In this document: piece by piece, positions 1 through 8,153 of the stretch
Position numbering within the stretch: position 1 is the first letter of the stretch
Layout: the number at the start of each line of letters is the position of its first letter
Origin: Trujillonella endophytica
GTDB lineage: Bacteria; Actinomycetota; Actinomycetes; Mycobacteriales; Geodermatophilaceae
Direction: 5' to 3'
Assembly (NCBI RefSeq): GCF_900110555.1
Contig: NZ_FOEE01000015.1
Location: forward strand, 1-64,000
Length of the DNA: 64,000 nucleotides
Translations under genes and position numbers: made by a program
The notes under the pieces: generated by a model
What the model was told of the DNA's origin: nothing
Database searches by the model: none
Seen by the model: the letters and a program-made list of their open reading frames with translations, nothing else

Positions 1-531
1 CGGTGCGTGCTGGAGACGATGGTGGCCGAGAACCCGCACATGGCCGGGTTCTTCGCCGACGACCTGGGGTCGCGGTCGTGGTTCCCGGGTATCGACTGGT
101 CGAGCTTCCCGGACAAGGCGGGGTATCGGGCGGGTGCGGTCGCGTTGACCCAGACCCTGCGGTCGGTGGCCGACGCACACGGGCTGGTCGTCATCGTGAA
201 CGGCACCTGGGGCGCCAGCGAGGGCGGGGGGTGGCCCGATCCCGCGAAGTCCGGGAACGCCTTGGCCGACGGCGGCTTCGTCGAGAACCATGACGGGCAG
301 ATCGGCTACTTCGGGCCCTACGGCTGCTCGTCGCAGTGGGCAGCGCAGTCCCCGGTCACCCGCGGCCGAGCGATCAACTTCGCGGTCACCGACACCGCAG
401 CGGGGCTGACGGAGTACGTGGACTCCGCCTGCTATGCCTACGTGAACCGCCATTCCGCCGACCGCGCCCAGGGTGCGCCGCCGTGGGGCGAATTCCACCC
501 GATAGGCCTGCCATCCCGGGTCGCCTACTGA
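1..531 (+). CDS. Putative TIM-barrel glycoside hydrolase, C-terminal fragment
   Basis: The frame is open from the window edge to a TGA, so only about 176 C-terminal residues are visible. The visible part is rich in aromatic and acidic residues (FFADDLGSRSWFPGIDW, then VVIVNGTWG) placed like the late strands of a beta/alpha barrel, as in the putative GHL-type glycoside hydrolases of Actinomycetota; it ends SRVAY. No membrane segment is present in the fragment. A polysaccharide-cleaving role would suit the exopolysaccharide genes that follow, but catalytic residues cannot be assigned from a fragment, and another barrel hydrolase family is possible. A 12-nt palindrome (532-543) directly follows the stop. 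Confidence 0.55.
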   Translation, partial: RCVLETMVAENPHMAGFFADDLGSRSWFPGIDWSSFPDKAGYRAGAVALTQTLRSVADAHGLVVIVNGTWGASEGGGWPDPAKSGNALADGGFVENHDGQIGYFGPYGCSSQWAAQSPVTRGRAINFAVTDTAAGLTEYVDSACYAYVNRHSADRAQGAPPWGEFHPIGLPSRVAY

Positions 532-628
532 GCTGCGCGCAGCGGACCGGTTCCGAGGGCCACCCGTCCATGCGCTGGGGCACCGCGGTCCGGCGTGGCG
601 CCCCCTACCTCCGGCTCATCCCCGGTCC

Positions 629-634
629 TAGTCT
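629..634 (+). promoter_or_regulatory. Candidate -10 box (TAGTCT) of the methyltransferase gene
   Basis: TAGTCT fits the actinobacterial TANNNT -10 pattern and lies about 34 nt before the GTG start at 668, leaving room for the GGAGG ribosome site at 658-662. The same hexamer stands before the tRNA-Ser gene (58941) and the DUF4038 gene (14633). No convincing -35 is visible. Confidence 0.4.
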
Positions 635-667
635 GCGCCGCATCCGACTTCTCGGACGGAGGTCGCA

Positions 668-1543
668 GTGACGACGTGGACCCAGGACCCGCGCTCGTGG
701 CCACCCGCTGCGGACCGCGCGCGCCACCACTGGATGGTCGAGCACCGCCTGCGCCAGGAGCTGCTGGCGAGCAACGCCGCCGAGCGGGAGCGGGTCACGA
801 GGGAGGTCTACAACGAGCTCTTCCGCGAGGTGCCCTGGCACGACGCGAACGTCGCAGACGCCGGTACCACCGAGGCCTACGAGGAGCACTGGCTCCGCCT
901 CTACGGGCCCCTCACGCGCCCGACCGACGTCCTGCTCGACATCGGGTGCGGGAGAGGCAGCCTCGTCCGCCACTTCGCCCGGGTGGTCGCCGAAGCCGTC
1001 GGTCTCGACGCCTCCGACGCGATGGTGGCGATCGCGGAGCAGTCGCAGCCGGGGAACGTCCGTTTCGTCGTCGGGAACCTGCTCAACCCCCCGTTGCCCC
1101 CGTGCTCCGTGGACTTCGTGGTGAGTCGCCAGCTGATGGAGCACCTCCACCCGGACGACGTCCCCGGGCACCTGCGCGCCGTCCACGAGATCCTGCGGCC
1201 GGGGGGCAGGTTTCTCATCGAGACCCCGAGCCGCATCACCGGTCCCTGGGACATCTCCCGGGGGTTCACCGATGTGGCCTCGGGCTTCCACCTCCGCGAG
1301 TACACCAACTCGGAGATGGGCGCGATGCTGCGCTCCGCGGGCTTCCGTCGAGTGCGCGGCCCGGCAGTCCCGGCACGAGTCCTCGCTCTGCTCGGCCGTC
1401 GGATCCGCCGCCGTGCCTACGTCCCGGTCCAGGTCAAGGGAGTCCTCGAGCGGGCGCTCCGGATGGCGCCCCCGAACCTGCGCCCACGACTGGCGGGGCC
1501 CCTGCTGGTCCGGGACGTCACCCTGGTCGCGGAACGCTGTTGA
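668..1543 (+). CDS. Class I SAM-dependent methyltransferase
   Basis: A 291-residue cytosolic protein. Around residues 85-100 it carries the SAM-binding motif VLLDIGCGRGSL followed by the acidic end of strand 2 (AVGLDAS), then a motif IV-like FVVSRQLMEHLHP and LRPGGRFLIETPSR, the Methyltransf_11/25 pattern. The GTG start is chosen because a GGAGG lies 6 nt upstream. It sits at the head of the polysaccharide block, so a sugar or lipid-linked intermediate is the likely substrate, but nothing in the sequence fixes the acceptor. The 164 nt after it hold only a possible -10 (TATGGT, 1610-1615) for the next gene. Confidence 0.8.
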   Translation: MTTWTQDPRSWPPAADRARHHWMVEHRLRQELLASNAAERERVTREVYNELFREVPWHDANVADAGTTEAYEEHWLRLYGPLTRPTDVLLDIGCGRGSLVRHFARVVAEAVGLDASDAMVAIAEQSQPGNVRFVVGNLLNPPLPPCSVDFVVSRQLMEHLHPDDVPGHLRAVHEILRPGGRFLIETPSRITGPWDISRGFTDVASGFHLREYTNSEMGAMLRSAGFRRVRGPAVPARVLALLGRRIRRRAYVPVQVKGVLERALRMAPPNLRPRLAGPLLVRDVTLVAERC

Positions 1544-1707
1544 CCGGCGCGGGAGCGGTTCCTGCCGCAGAGCGCGACGACGAGACGCCTGAACGAGCCG
1601 GACAGAACCTATGGTGACGGCGGTCGCAGGCTCCACAGCGGCCGGCGAGGACGGTCGTCGTCCAGCAGTCGGGGGATCGCAGGTACCCAACCGGCGAGGG
1701 AGCGGCA

Positions 1708-3234
1708 GTGACAGCACACGGGGCGCACAGCGCGACGGACGCGCTCGAGCTGGGCGGGGCCGGCGGCCTCGCCGCTCTGCTGGTGCGGCTGCGTCGCTAC
1801 TGGCTCCTCGTCCTCGCCGTGACCGTGCTGGCCGTCCTCGGCGGTCTGGCCGCGACGGCGCAGGCCCCGACGACGTACGTGGGCCGTACCTCGATGATCG
1901 TCTCCTCCAACGACCGGTCGCCGGATCAGGATGCCGTGCTCGTCCAGGGCTACGTCGCGTACTTCAACGACACCGCCTACCAGCGGGCACTCACCCGCAG
2001 GGCAGGCGTGCCCGATGACGTCACGCTGGAGGCCCAGGCGGCCGCAGCGAGCCCGATCCTGATCGTCAGCGCGACCACGTCGGACCCGGAGACGGCCCAG
2101 GCGTACGCCATCCAGGTGGCCGAGGTGTTCCGGCAGGACATCAACCGCGTCCGCGCCGAGAGCCGGGCCGAGCAGCTGGTTGCGCTGCAGGACCAACTGG
2201 ACACGGCGCTCAACAGCGGCGACCCGAACGCGGGGGTGATCGTCGTCGACCTGCAGGATCGGATCGAACAGGTCCAGTCCGACCAGGTCAACGTGCTGCA
2301 GGAACTCCAGGCCGAGGGCGGTGTGTCGGTCGAGGAGGCCTCGTTGATCCGCAACGTCCTGCCTGCCGCGGCGGGCGGACTGCTCCTGGGACTGCTGGGG
2401 GCTTTCGCCGCGGCGAAGCTGTCCCGGCGGCTGCATTCGGGGCGCGACGTCGTCGACAAGGTCGGCGTGTCCACGCTCGTCGAACTCCCGCGGTCCCGCG
2501 GCACAGCGGCCCGGACCCGGCAGGAGCGGAGGCTGGGGCAGCTGGCCAACATCGTGCGATCCCGGCTCCCCGGTCCGAGCGTGGTGGCCGTGGCGCAGCC
2601 CGATGCCGGCGGGGCGTCGTCGTTCGTCGCGCTGGAACTGGCTCGAGAGTGGGTGCGGCAGGGCCACCCCACCGTCCTGGTCGACGCGGACGTCGGCGGT
2701 GTCCTCGACGGCGCGGAGGCCGTCGTCACGCCGGGCCGGCCGGGCACCGTGCCGCGACTGTGGCTGGCCGGGCTGGCGCCGCAGGTCGACGAGGACGCGC
2801 CGATCCTGTCGGTCAGCAAGCTCACCGAGCTGCTCAGGCAGGAGGCCCTCGCGGGGCAGTACGTCGTCGTCGACGTCCCCGCGGTCGTCGAGTCGGCGGC
2901 CGGCCAGGCCCTCTGCCAGGCCGCCGACCAGACCGTCCTCGTGGTCGACAGCAGGATCACCCGGGTCTCCGCTGCCCGCGAGGCCGTCGTCGTCCTCCGT
3001 CAGATGGCGGCCTCGGTGATGGGGGCGGTCGTGGCCACGACGGGCAAGGCCGAGCGCCAGGCAGTCGCGGCCGAGCGAGAGCGATCGCGTTCCGTGCCGG
3101 CAGACCCGGAGGTCCCCGGGGCGCGGTCCGGCGACGTCGGTGCTCGGGTGACCGACGCGGACGGTCTCGCTCGGTCCCCTGTCGAGGCCACGCCGGCGGG
3201 CGGTCGTCCGGGTGCGCCGACGGATCAGCAGTGA
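1708..3234 (+). CDS. Wzz-type chain-length regulator fused to degenerate BY-kinase-like domain
   Basis: A 508-residue inner-membrane protein. Membrane segments lie near residues 31-52 and 216-238 and bracket an extracytoplasmic Wzz-like domain. A cytoplasmic CpsD/BY-kinase-like domain follows. It keeps a Walker A'-like VLVDADV (about 324-330) and a Walker B-like YVVVDVPAV (about 385), but the place of the P-loop reads AQPDAGGASSF (about 295-305) with no GK(S/T) lysine. The tail after residue 430 is low-complexity and lacks the tyrosine cluster of active BY-kinases. It probably controls chain length of the polymer made by the Wzy encoded next to it, through a structural rather than phosphorylating role. 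The GTG start has a purine-rich GAGGGAG upstream. Confidence 0.8.
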   Translation: MTAHGAHSATDALELGGAGGLAALLVRLRRYWLLVLAVTVLAVLGGLAATAQAPTTYVGRTSMIVSSNDRSPDQDAVLVQGYVAYFNDTAYQRALTRRAGVPDDVTLEAQAAAASPILIVSATTSDPETAQAYAIQVAEVFRQDINRVRAESRAEQLVALQDQLDTALNSGDPNAGVIVVDLQDRIEQVQSDQVNVLQELQAEGGVSVEEASLIRNVLPAAAGGLLLGLLGAFAAAKLSRRLHSGRDVVDKVGVSTLVELPRSRGTAARTRQERRLGQLANIVRSRLPGPSVVAVAQPDAGGASSFVALELAREWVRQGHPTVLVDADVGGVLDGAEAVVTPGRPGTVPRLWLAGLAPQVDEDAPILSVSKLTELLRQEALAGQYVVVDVPAVVESAAGQALCQAADQTVLVVDSRITRVSAAREAVVVLRQMAASVMGAVVATTGKAERQAVAAERERSRSVPADPEVPGARSGDVGARVTDADGLARSPVEATPAGGRPGAPTDQQ

Positions 3235-3265
3235 CCCCGGCCGCCCCGAGCGGGCCTCGTCCGCG

Positions 3266-4807
3266 ATGACGGGACCCACGCCGGCGTCCGGCCTGCGGCC
3301 GAGGCTTCGAGCCGGGTGGCCCGAGGCCGCGGTCGTGGTGGGCGTGCTGGGGGGCTCGGCGGCTGTCGTCCTCGCGCTGGTGGTGGTCGCTCCCGCACGA
3401 TCGGGGTGGATCCTCCTCCTCGGAGCAGCCGGGATCGTGGCCGTGGCGCTCGGGCTGCGCAGCCCCGTGCTCGCCTGCGTGTACCTCCTCGTCGCGACCT
3501 TCTTCCGGCTCGCCGTCCCCGGCGGCACCTTGCCGGTGGATCCCTTCGTCCTCGCCTTCGCAGGCGTGCTCGCGTCCACCTGGCTGTGGACCCGCCCCTG
3601 GCGAAGGGGCCTGTCCGACGTGCGGCTGGACCCCATCACGTGCGCGATCGGGCTCTACGTCGGCTGGAACGTCCTGTCCGCCGTCGTGCCGCACGCCTAC
3701 CCGGCAGGCCCTGTGGACCAGCCCGGGACCTACTCCCTGACCCGCTTCCTGATCATCGGCATCGTCATGCCGTTCGTCATGTTCCTGATCGGGCGCCGGC
3801 TGTTCGTCGACGCGCGGGCCATCCGGGTCCTGCTGTGGACCGTCCTGGCCGCCGCCGGGTACTCGGCACTGGTGAGCGTCCTGCAGTTCAGGGCGCCGGA
3901 GTTCGTGTGGCCGCGCTACATCGCCGAGGACCCCAACTGGGCCGATCGGGCGGTGGGCGTGTTCAACCAGCCGGTGGTCAACGGGCTGGTCCTCGTCATC
4001 GGTTTCGTGGTCGCGATGCTCATCGCCTCCCACGACACGGAGGGGGCCGGACCGCGCGTGCTCGCCGGCGCGATCGCCGTGCTGATCGTCTACGGGGTGT
4101 ACCTCACGCACACCCGCGTGGTGTGGCTCTCCTTCGGGTTGGTCGTCCTCCTCGGAGTCCTCCTGGCGAAAGGGTTCCGCACGGGATTCGTCCTCGTCGC
4201 GGTGGTCACCGCCGCAGCCGTGCTCCGGAACTGGTCCACCTTCATCAGTGCCGACCGCACCGCCGGAGGTGTTCGCTCGCCGGAGGAGATCCAGGACCGG
4301 CTGAACAACGTGGCGACGTCGTTCTCGGCCTTCACCGACGAGCCGATCGTCGGGGCGGGCATCGGCCGGTTCATCGCCGTCAACACCTACCACCACCAGG
4401 CGTGGTCAGCGGAGACGCCCTGGCAACGGGGATTCGGCATCTCCTCGCACCTGGACAGCCTCGGCATCCTGGTGGAGCTCGGCCTCGTGGGTCTCGTGCT
4501 CTGGCTGCTGGTCTCTGCCCTGCTGTACAGCCGGCTCGTCCGCGTGGTGCGCCGGCTGCCGGTCGGCGGCATGTACGACCGCGCGCTGGGTCTGACGGCC
4601 CTGCTGTGCCTGCTCGCCCAGACGATCACCGGACTGACGGTGGACCTCCGCTTCTTCGACTTCCCGAACATCGCCGTGATGCTCCTCGCGGGGGCGGCGA
4701 TCGGGTGGCAGCGGGCGCGGGCGGAGGCGGATCTCGCGCGGGGGGCGGCCGACGAGGGCCCCGCCCCCGCGCCGTCGCCCCAGGTGCCGGAGGCGGTCCG
4801 GTCGTGA
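3266..4807 (+). CDS. O-antigen ligase / Wzy-type polysaccharide polymerase
   Basis: A 513-residue polytopic membrane protein with about 13 hydrophobic segments. The large loop near residues 340-410 is followed by SSHLDSLGILVELGLVGL, the usual C-terminal signature of the Wzy_C/O-antigen ligase family, and a TM ends HTRVVWLSFG. The family joins or polymerises lipid-linked repeat units on the outer membrane leaflet. The ATG at 3266 is chosen because it avoids overlap with the preceding stop; a GTG at 3212 in the same frame would add 18 residues and overlap the Wzz gene, and cannot be excluded. Its TGA overlaps the next GTG (GTGA), so the following glycosyltransferases are coupled to it. Confidence 0.82.
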   Translation: MTGPTPASGLRPRLRAGWPEAAVVVGVLGGSAAVVLALVVVAPARSGWILLLGAAGIVAVALGLRSPVLACVYLLVATFFRLAVPGGTLPVDPFVLAFAGVLASTWLWTRPWRRGLSDVRLDPITCAIGLYVGWNVLSAVVPHAYPAGPVDQPGTYSLTRFLIIGIVMPFVMFLIGRRLFVDARAIRVLLWTVLAAAGYSALVSVLQFRAPEFVWPRYIAEDPNWADRAVGVFNQPVVNGLVLVIGFVVAMLIASHDTEGAGPRVLAGAIAVLIVYGVYLTHTRVVWLSFGLVVLLGVLLAKGFRTGFVLVAVVTAAAVLRNWSTFISADRTAGGVRSPEEIQDRLNNVATSFSAFTDEPIVGAGIGRFIAVNTYHHQAWSAETPWQRGFGISSHLDSLGILVELGLVGLVLWLLVSALLYSRLVRVVRRLPVGGMYDRALGLTALLCLLAQTITGLTVDLRFFDFPNIAVMLLAGAAIGWQRARAEADLARGAADEGPAPAPSPQVPEAVRS

Positions 4808-5871
4808 GCCGGCGACGTGCGGTGTGGGTCTCGACCAGCACGGGGACCCTCGGCGGCGTGGCCACCTATGTCCGGACCATGCAGCGGACACCGCTGTGGG
4901 GCGAGTGGGACATCCGGCACGTCGCGACCCACCGCGACGGCTCTGTCGCGACGCGCGTGATCGTCTTCCTCGGCGGAGCGACGGCGTTCGTGCGCGAGCT
5001 GCTGCTCCACCGGCCTGCGGTGGTCCACCTGCACACGGCCTCGTACGGCAGCTTCGCCCGCAAGTCGCTGCTGGCCTGGGCTGCTCGTGGTGCGCGCGTC
5101 CCCGTCGTCCTGCACGTCCACGGTGGCGCGTTCCGGGACTTCTATCGCGCCGCGCCGTGGCTCGTCCGGCGCTATGTCCGCGCGACGCTGCAGATGGCGG
5201 ACGCCGTCGTCGCCCTGGGGGAGACGTGGCAGCGGATGCTCCAGGAGATCTCGCCGGGCGCTCGGGTCGTGGTGATCCCGAATGCGGTACGACCCGGCGC
5301 ACCGGTGGAGCAGCCGGGCCCGGGAGAGACGGTGCGCGTGCTCTTCCTGGGGTCGATCCACGAGGCCAAGGGCGCGTTCCTCCTCCTCGACGCGTGGCGC
5401 AGGCTCGGGGACGCGCGCCGAGGACCTCCTGCCGACCTGGTGATGGCCGGCAACGGAGCAGTCGACGAGGCTCGAGCGAAGGTGGCCGACCTCGGCCTCG
5501 CCGATCAGGTCCGGGTCACGGGCTGGGTGCCGCAGCGCCAGGTCGAGACCCTGCTGCGGGGCTCCCATGTGCTCGTGCTGCCGTCCTTCGCCGAGGGGCA
5601 GCCCATGGCGCTGCTCGAGGCGATGGCCCAGGGCCTGTGCGTCGTCGCCAGTTCGGTGGGCGGCATCCCGGATCTCATCGACGGCGAGTGCGGGGTCCTC
5701 GTCCCACCGGGGGACGGCGACGCCCTCGTCGCGGCGCTGTGCACGGTGCTCGCCGACCCGGAGCTGCGGTCCCGGCTGGGGGGGCGGGCCCTGGACCGGG
5801 TGCGCGAGCGGTTCGACGTCGATCGGGTGTGGCGTGCGATCGACGGGTTGTACGAGGACGTCACCGCATGA
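4804..5871 (+). CDS. Glycosyltransferase family 4 (GT-B)
   Basis: A 355-residue cytoplasmic protein with the two-lobed GT-B pattern. The N-terminal lobe opens WVSTSTGTLGGVATYV and has VVLHVHGGAFRDFY; the C-terminal GT4 domain has VLFLGSIHEAKGAFLLLDAW, VTGWVPQ and the donor-binding E-x7-E motif EGQPMALLE in SFAEGQPMALLEAMA. It transfers a nucleotide-activated sugar to a lipid-linked intermediate; donor and acceptor are unknown. The GTG start overlaps the polymerase stop by 4 nt, and its own TGA overlaps the next ATG by 4 nt. Confidence 0.85.
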   Translation: MSRRRAVWVSTSTGTLGGVATYVRTMQRTPLWGEWDIRHVATHRDGSVATRVIVFLGGATAFVRELLLHRPAVVHLHTASYGSFARKSLLAWAARGARVPVVLHVHGGAFRDFYRAAPWLVRRYVRATLQMADAVVALGETWQRMLQEISPGARVVVIPNAVRPGAPVEQPGPGETVRVLFLGSIHEAKGAFLLLDAWRRLGDARRGPPADLVMAGNGAVDEARAKVADLGLADQVRVTGWVPQRQVETLLRGSHVLVLPSFAEGQPMALLEAMAQGLCVVASSVGGIPDLIDGECGVLVPPGDGDALVAALCTVLADPELRSRLGGRALDRVRERFDVDRVWRAIDGLYEDVTA

Positions 5872-8153
5872 CCTCGCCGCGGCGGCTGCGGGTCGCCTTC
5901 GTCGTCCCTGACCTCGGCCTCGGCGGGGCGGAGCGGCATGTGACGACGTTGGTGCGCCGGCTCGACCGGCAGCGGTTCGAGCCATCGGTGGTCTGCCTCG
6001 GGCGGGAGGGGGAGCTCTTCGCCTCCCTCGTGGAGAGCTCGGTGCCGGCCGTCGCCCTCCACCGGACCAAGCGGCAGGCCGCCCGGTGCCTCGTCGACCT
6101 GGTGCGGGCCCTGCGGAGGACCGCGCCGGACGTCGTGGTTCTCCGCGGCTACAACGCCGAGCTGCTCGGCCGGGTGGCCGCCGTCCTCGCGCGCATCCCG
6201 CGCTCGGTCGTCTGGGTCCACAACTGCGGCGACCTGGGACCCCGGGGCCTGGTGAGACGAGTGGCGGACACCGTCCTCGACCCGGTTACGGACGCCTACT
6301 TCGGCGTCGCGCACGCGCAGGTCCCCTATCTGGTCGAAGAGGTGGGTGTGCCGCGCCGGAAGGTGCGGGTCATCCACAACGGAGTGGACCCCGCGGCCTT
6401 CGACGGCCGGACCGGCGCCGCCGCCCGGAGCTCGCTGGGGCTGCGCGGGGACGACCTCGTGGTCGGCATCGTGGCCGCGCTGCGGCCGGAGAAGGACCAC
6501 GAGACGTTCCTGCGCGCAGCGGCGCTCGTCGCTGCGGCCCAGCCCAGGGCTCGGTTCCTGGTCGTCGGTGACGGTCCCCGGCGACCGGTGCTCGAGGACC
6601 TGGCCGCCCGACTGGGCATCTCCCGTCGAGTGGACTTCACGGGCGCCCGGCGCGACGTCGGCTCCCTGCTGGCGACGATGGACGTGTTCGTGCTCTGTTC
6701 GTACACGATCGAGTGCTTCCCGATGGCGCTCCTCGAGGCGATGGCCTCGTCGCGTCCCGCGGTGTGCACCGCAGTCGGAGGTGTTCCGGAGATGGTGGAC
6801 GACGGGGTCACGGGGTACCTGGTGCCGCCGCGGGATCCGGAAGCGCTGGCGGACAGGCTGATCTCGCTGCTGCGGGACGAGGGGGCGCGGCAGGCGTTCG
6901 GAACCGCCGCGCGTGTCCGCGTGGCACGGGAGTTCACCCTCGAGCGCAGTGTCCAGGAGGCGGAACGCCGGCTCCTGGAGATCGCGCAGCCCCCGCGAGG
7001 AGGCGCAGCGCGCAGGCCGCTCCGGTTGGCCCTGGTCCTGGACGAGACCTCCGTCGGGGGCGTCGAGATGCTCATGCTCGACGTCTTCCGATCCTTCGAC
7101 CCTGCCACGGTGCAACCGGTCCTCATCAGTCTCCGCGCCCCCGGCCCCCTCGCCGACGAGTACCGGGCTGCGGGCGTTCCGGTCGACGTCATGGGCCGGA
7201 CGGGGAAGTTCGACCTGCGGACCCTGCCCCGGCTGGTCGCGACCCTGCGCCGGCGGGACGTCGACGCGGTCCTCGTCACGCACCACCACCGGGCCGCCCT
7301 CGCCCTCGGCCGCCTGGCGGCCCGGCTGGCCGGGGTGCGGGTGACCATGGTGGCGGCCCACGACATGGACCTCACCGGCGTCGGGGGCCGGGTCCTCCCG
7401 AGATGGGCCGTCACCACGCTCCGCGAGACGGACGCGCTCGTCCTGTTGGCTCCCAGCCAGGGCGAGTACCTGCACCGGGAGGAGCGGGTCGGTCGTCGCC
7501 CCTGGAGTCGTACGCGGGAGGTCGTGATCCCGAACGGGGTCAGGGTGGGCCCGCTGCCGGACGAGGTGACGAAGAGGGCGGCGAGACATCGACTCGGCCT
7601 TCCCGACGAAGCCTTCGTGATCGGCATCGTCGCCCGGCTGAGCGCACAGAAGGCGCACCACGTGCTGTTCGAGGCCTTCGTCATCGTGCGGCGGACGTAC
7701 CCGACCGCGCGACTCGTCGTCGTGGGCGGCGGTGCCCGTGACCAGGAGCTCCGAGAGCTGGCGACGGCCCTCGGGATCGCCGACGGCGTGCGCTTCACCG
7801 GCGTCCTGAGCGACGTCTCCGCGGTGCTGCCGGCCTTCGACGTGACCTGCCTGTCCTCGGTCCACGAGGGGGTCCCCATGGCGGTCATCGAGTCGCTGGC
7901 CTCCGGCGTCCCCGTGGTCGCGACGGACTGTGGGGCGATGCGCGACATGGTGGTGGACGGCGAGCAGGGCTTCCTCGTGCCCGTGAAGGACGCCGAGGCA
8001 CTGGCCGATCGACTGCTCACCCTCGCCGGGAACCCGGGGCTGCGGGAGCGGATGGGGGCCCGCGGGCGCGAACACGTGCTGGAACACCACCGGATCGAGC
8101 AGACGGCGCGCGGCTACGAGGAGTTGCTGATGGACCTTGTGGATGCCCGATGA
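5868..8153 (+). CDS. Tandem fusion of two GT4 glycosyltransferases
   Basis: A 761-residue protein made of two complete GT-B units, about twice the usual GT4 length. Module 1 (about 1-375) opens VAFVVPDLGLGGAERHV and has ECFPMALLE; module 2 (about 383-761) restarts with LALVLDETSVGGVEM, has VIGIVARLSAQKAHHVL and EGVPMAVIE. Both keep the E-x7-E donor motif, so both may be active. The junction is a short arginine/proline-rich linker (PPRGGAARRP), with no stop, frameshift or internal start spaced like a gene boundary. Two successive sugar additions by one polypeptide is the simplest reading. It overlaps both neighbours by 4 nt (ATGA). Confidence 0.85.
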   Translation: MTSPRRLRVAFVVPDLGLGGAERHVTTLVRRLDRQRFEPSVVCLGREGELFASLVESSVPAVALHRTKRQAARCLVDLVRALRRTAPDVVVLRGYNAELLGRVAAVLARIPRSVVWVHNCGDLGPRGLVRRVADTVLDPVTDAYFGVAHAQVPYLVEEVGVPRRKVRVIHNGVDPAAFDGRTGAAARSSLGLRGDDLVVGIVAALRPEKDHETFLRAAALVAAAQPRARFLVVGDGPRRPVLEDLAARLGISRRVDFTGARRDVGSLLATMDVFVLCSYTIECFPMALLEAMASSRPAVCTAVGGVPEMVDDGVTGYLVPPRDPEALADRLISLLRDEGARQAFGTAARVRVAREFTLERSVQEAERRLLEIAQPPRGGAARRPLRLALVLDETSVGGVEMLMLDVFRSFDPATVQPVLISLRAPGPLADEYRAAGVPVDVMGRTGKFDLRTLPRLVATLRRRDVDAVLVTHHHRAALALGRLAARLAGVRVTMVAAHDMDLTGVGGRVLPRWAVTTLRETDALVLLAPSQGEYLHREERVGRRPWSRTREVVIPNGVRVGPLPDEVTKRAARHRLGLPDEAFVIGIVARLSAQKAHHVLFEAFVIVRRTYPTARLVVVGGGARDQELRELATALGIADGVRFTGVLSDVSAVLPAFDVTCLSSVHEGVPMAVIESLASGVPVVATDCGAMRDMVVDGEQGFLVPVKDAEALADRLLTLAGNPGLRERMGARGREHVLEHHRIEQTARGYEELLMDLVDAR

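Noticed and set aside
532-543. GCTGCGCGCAGC palindrome as terminator of the first gene
   Set aside because: It is a 12-nt palindrome without loop room or T-tract, too short to call a terminator.
1609-3639. A 676-codon open frame antisense to the Wzz and polymerase genes
   Set aside because: It is a GC-rich shadow: low-complexity Arg/Gly/Asp-rich translation without any domain, while the plus-strand frames encode recognisable proteins with normal starts and overlaps.
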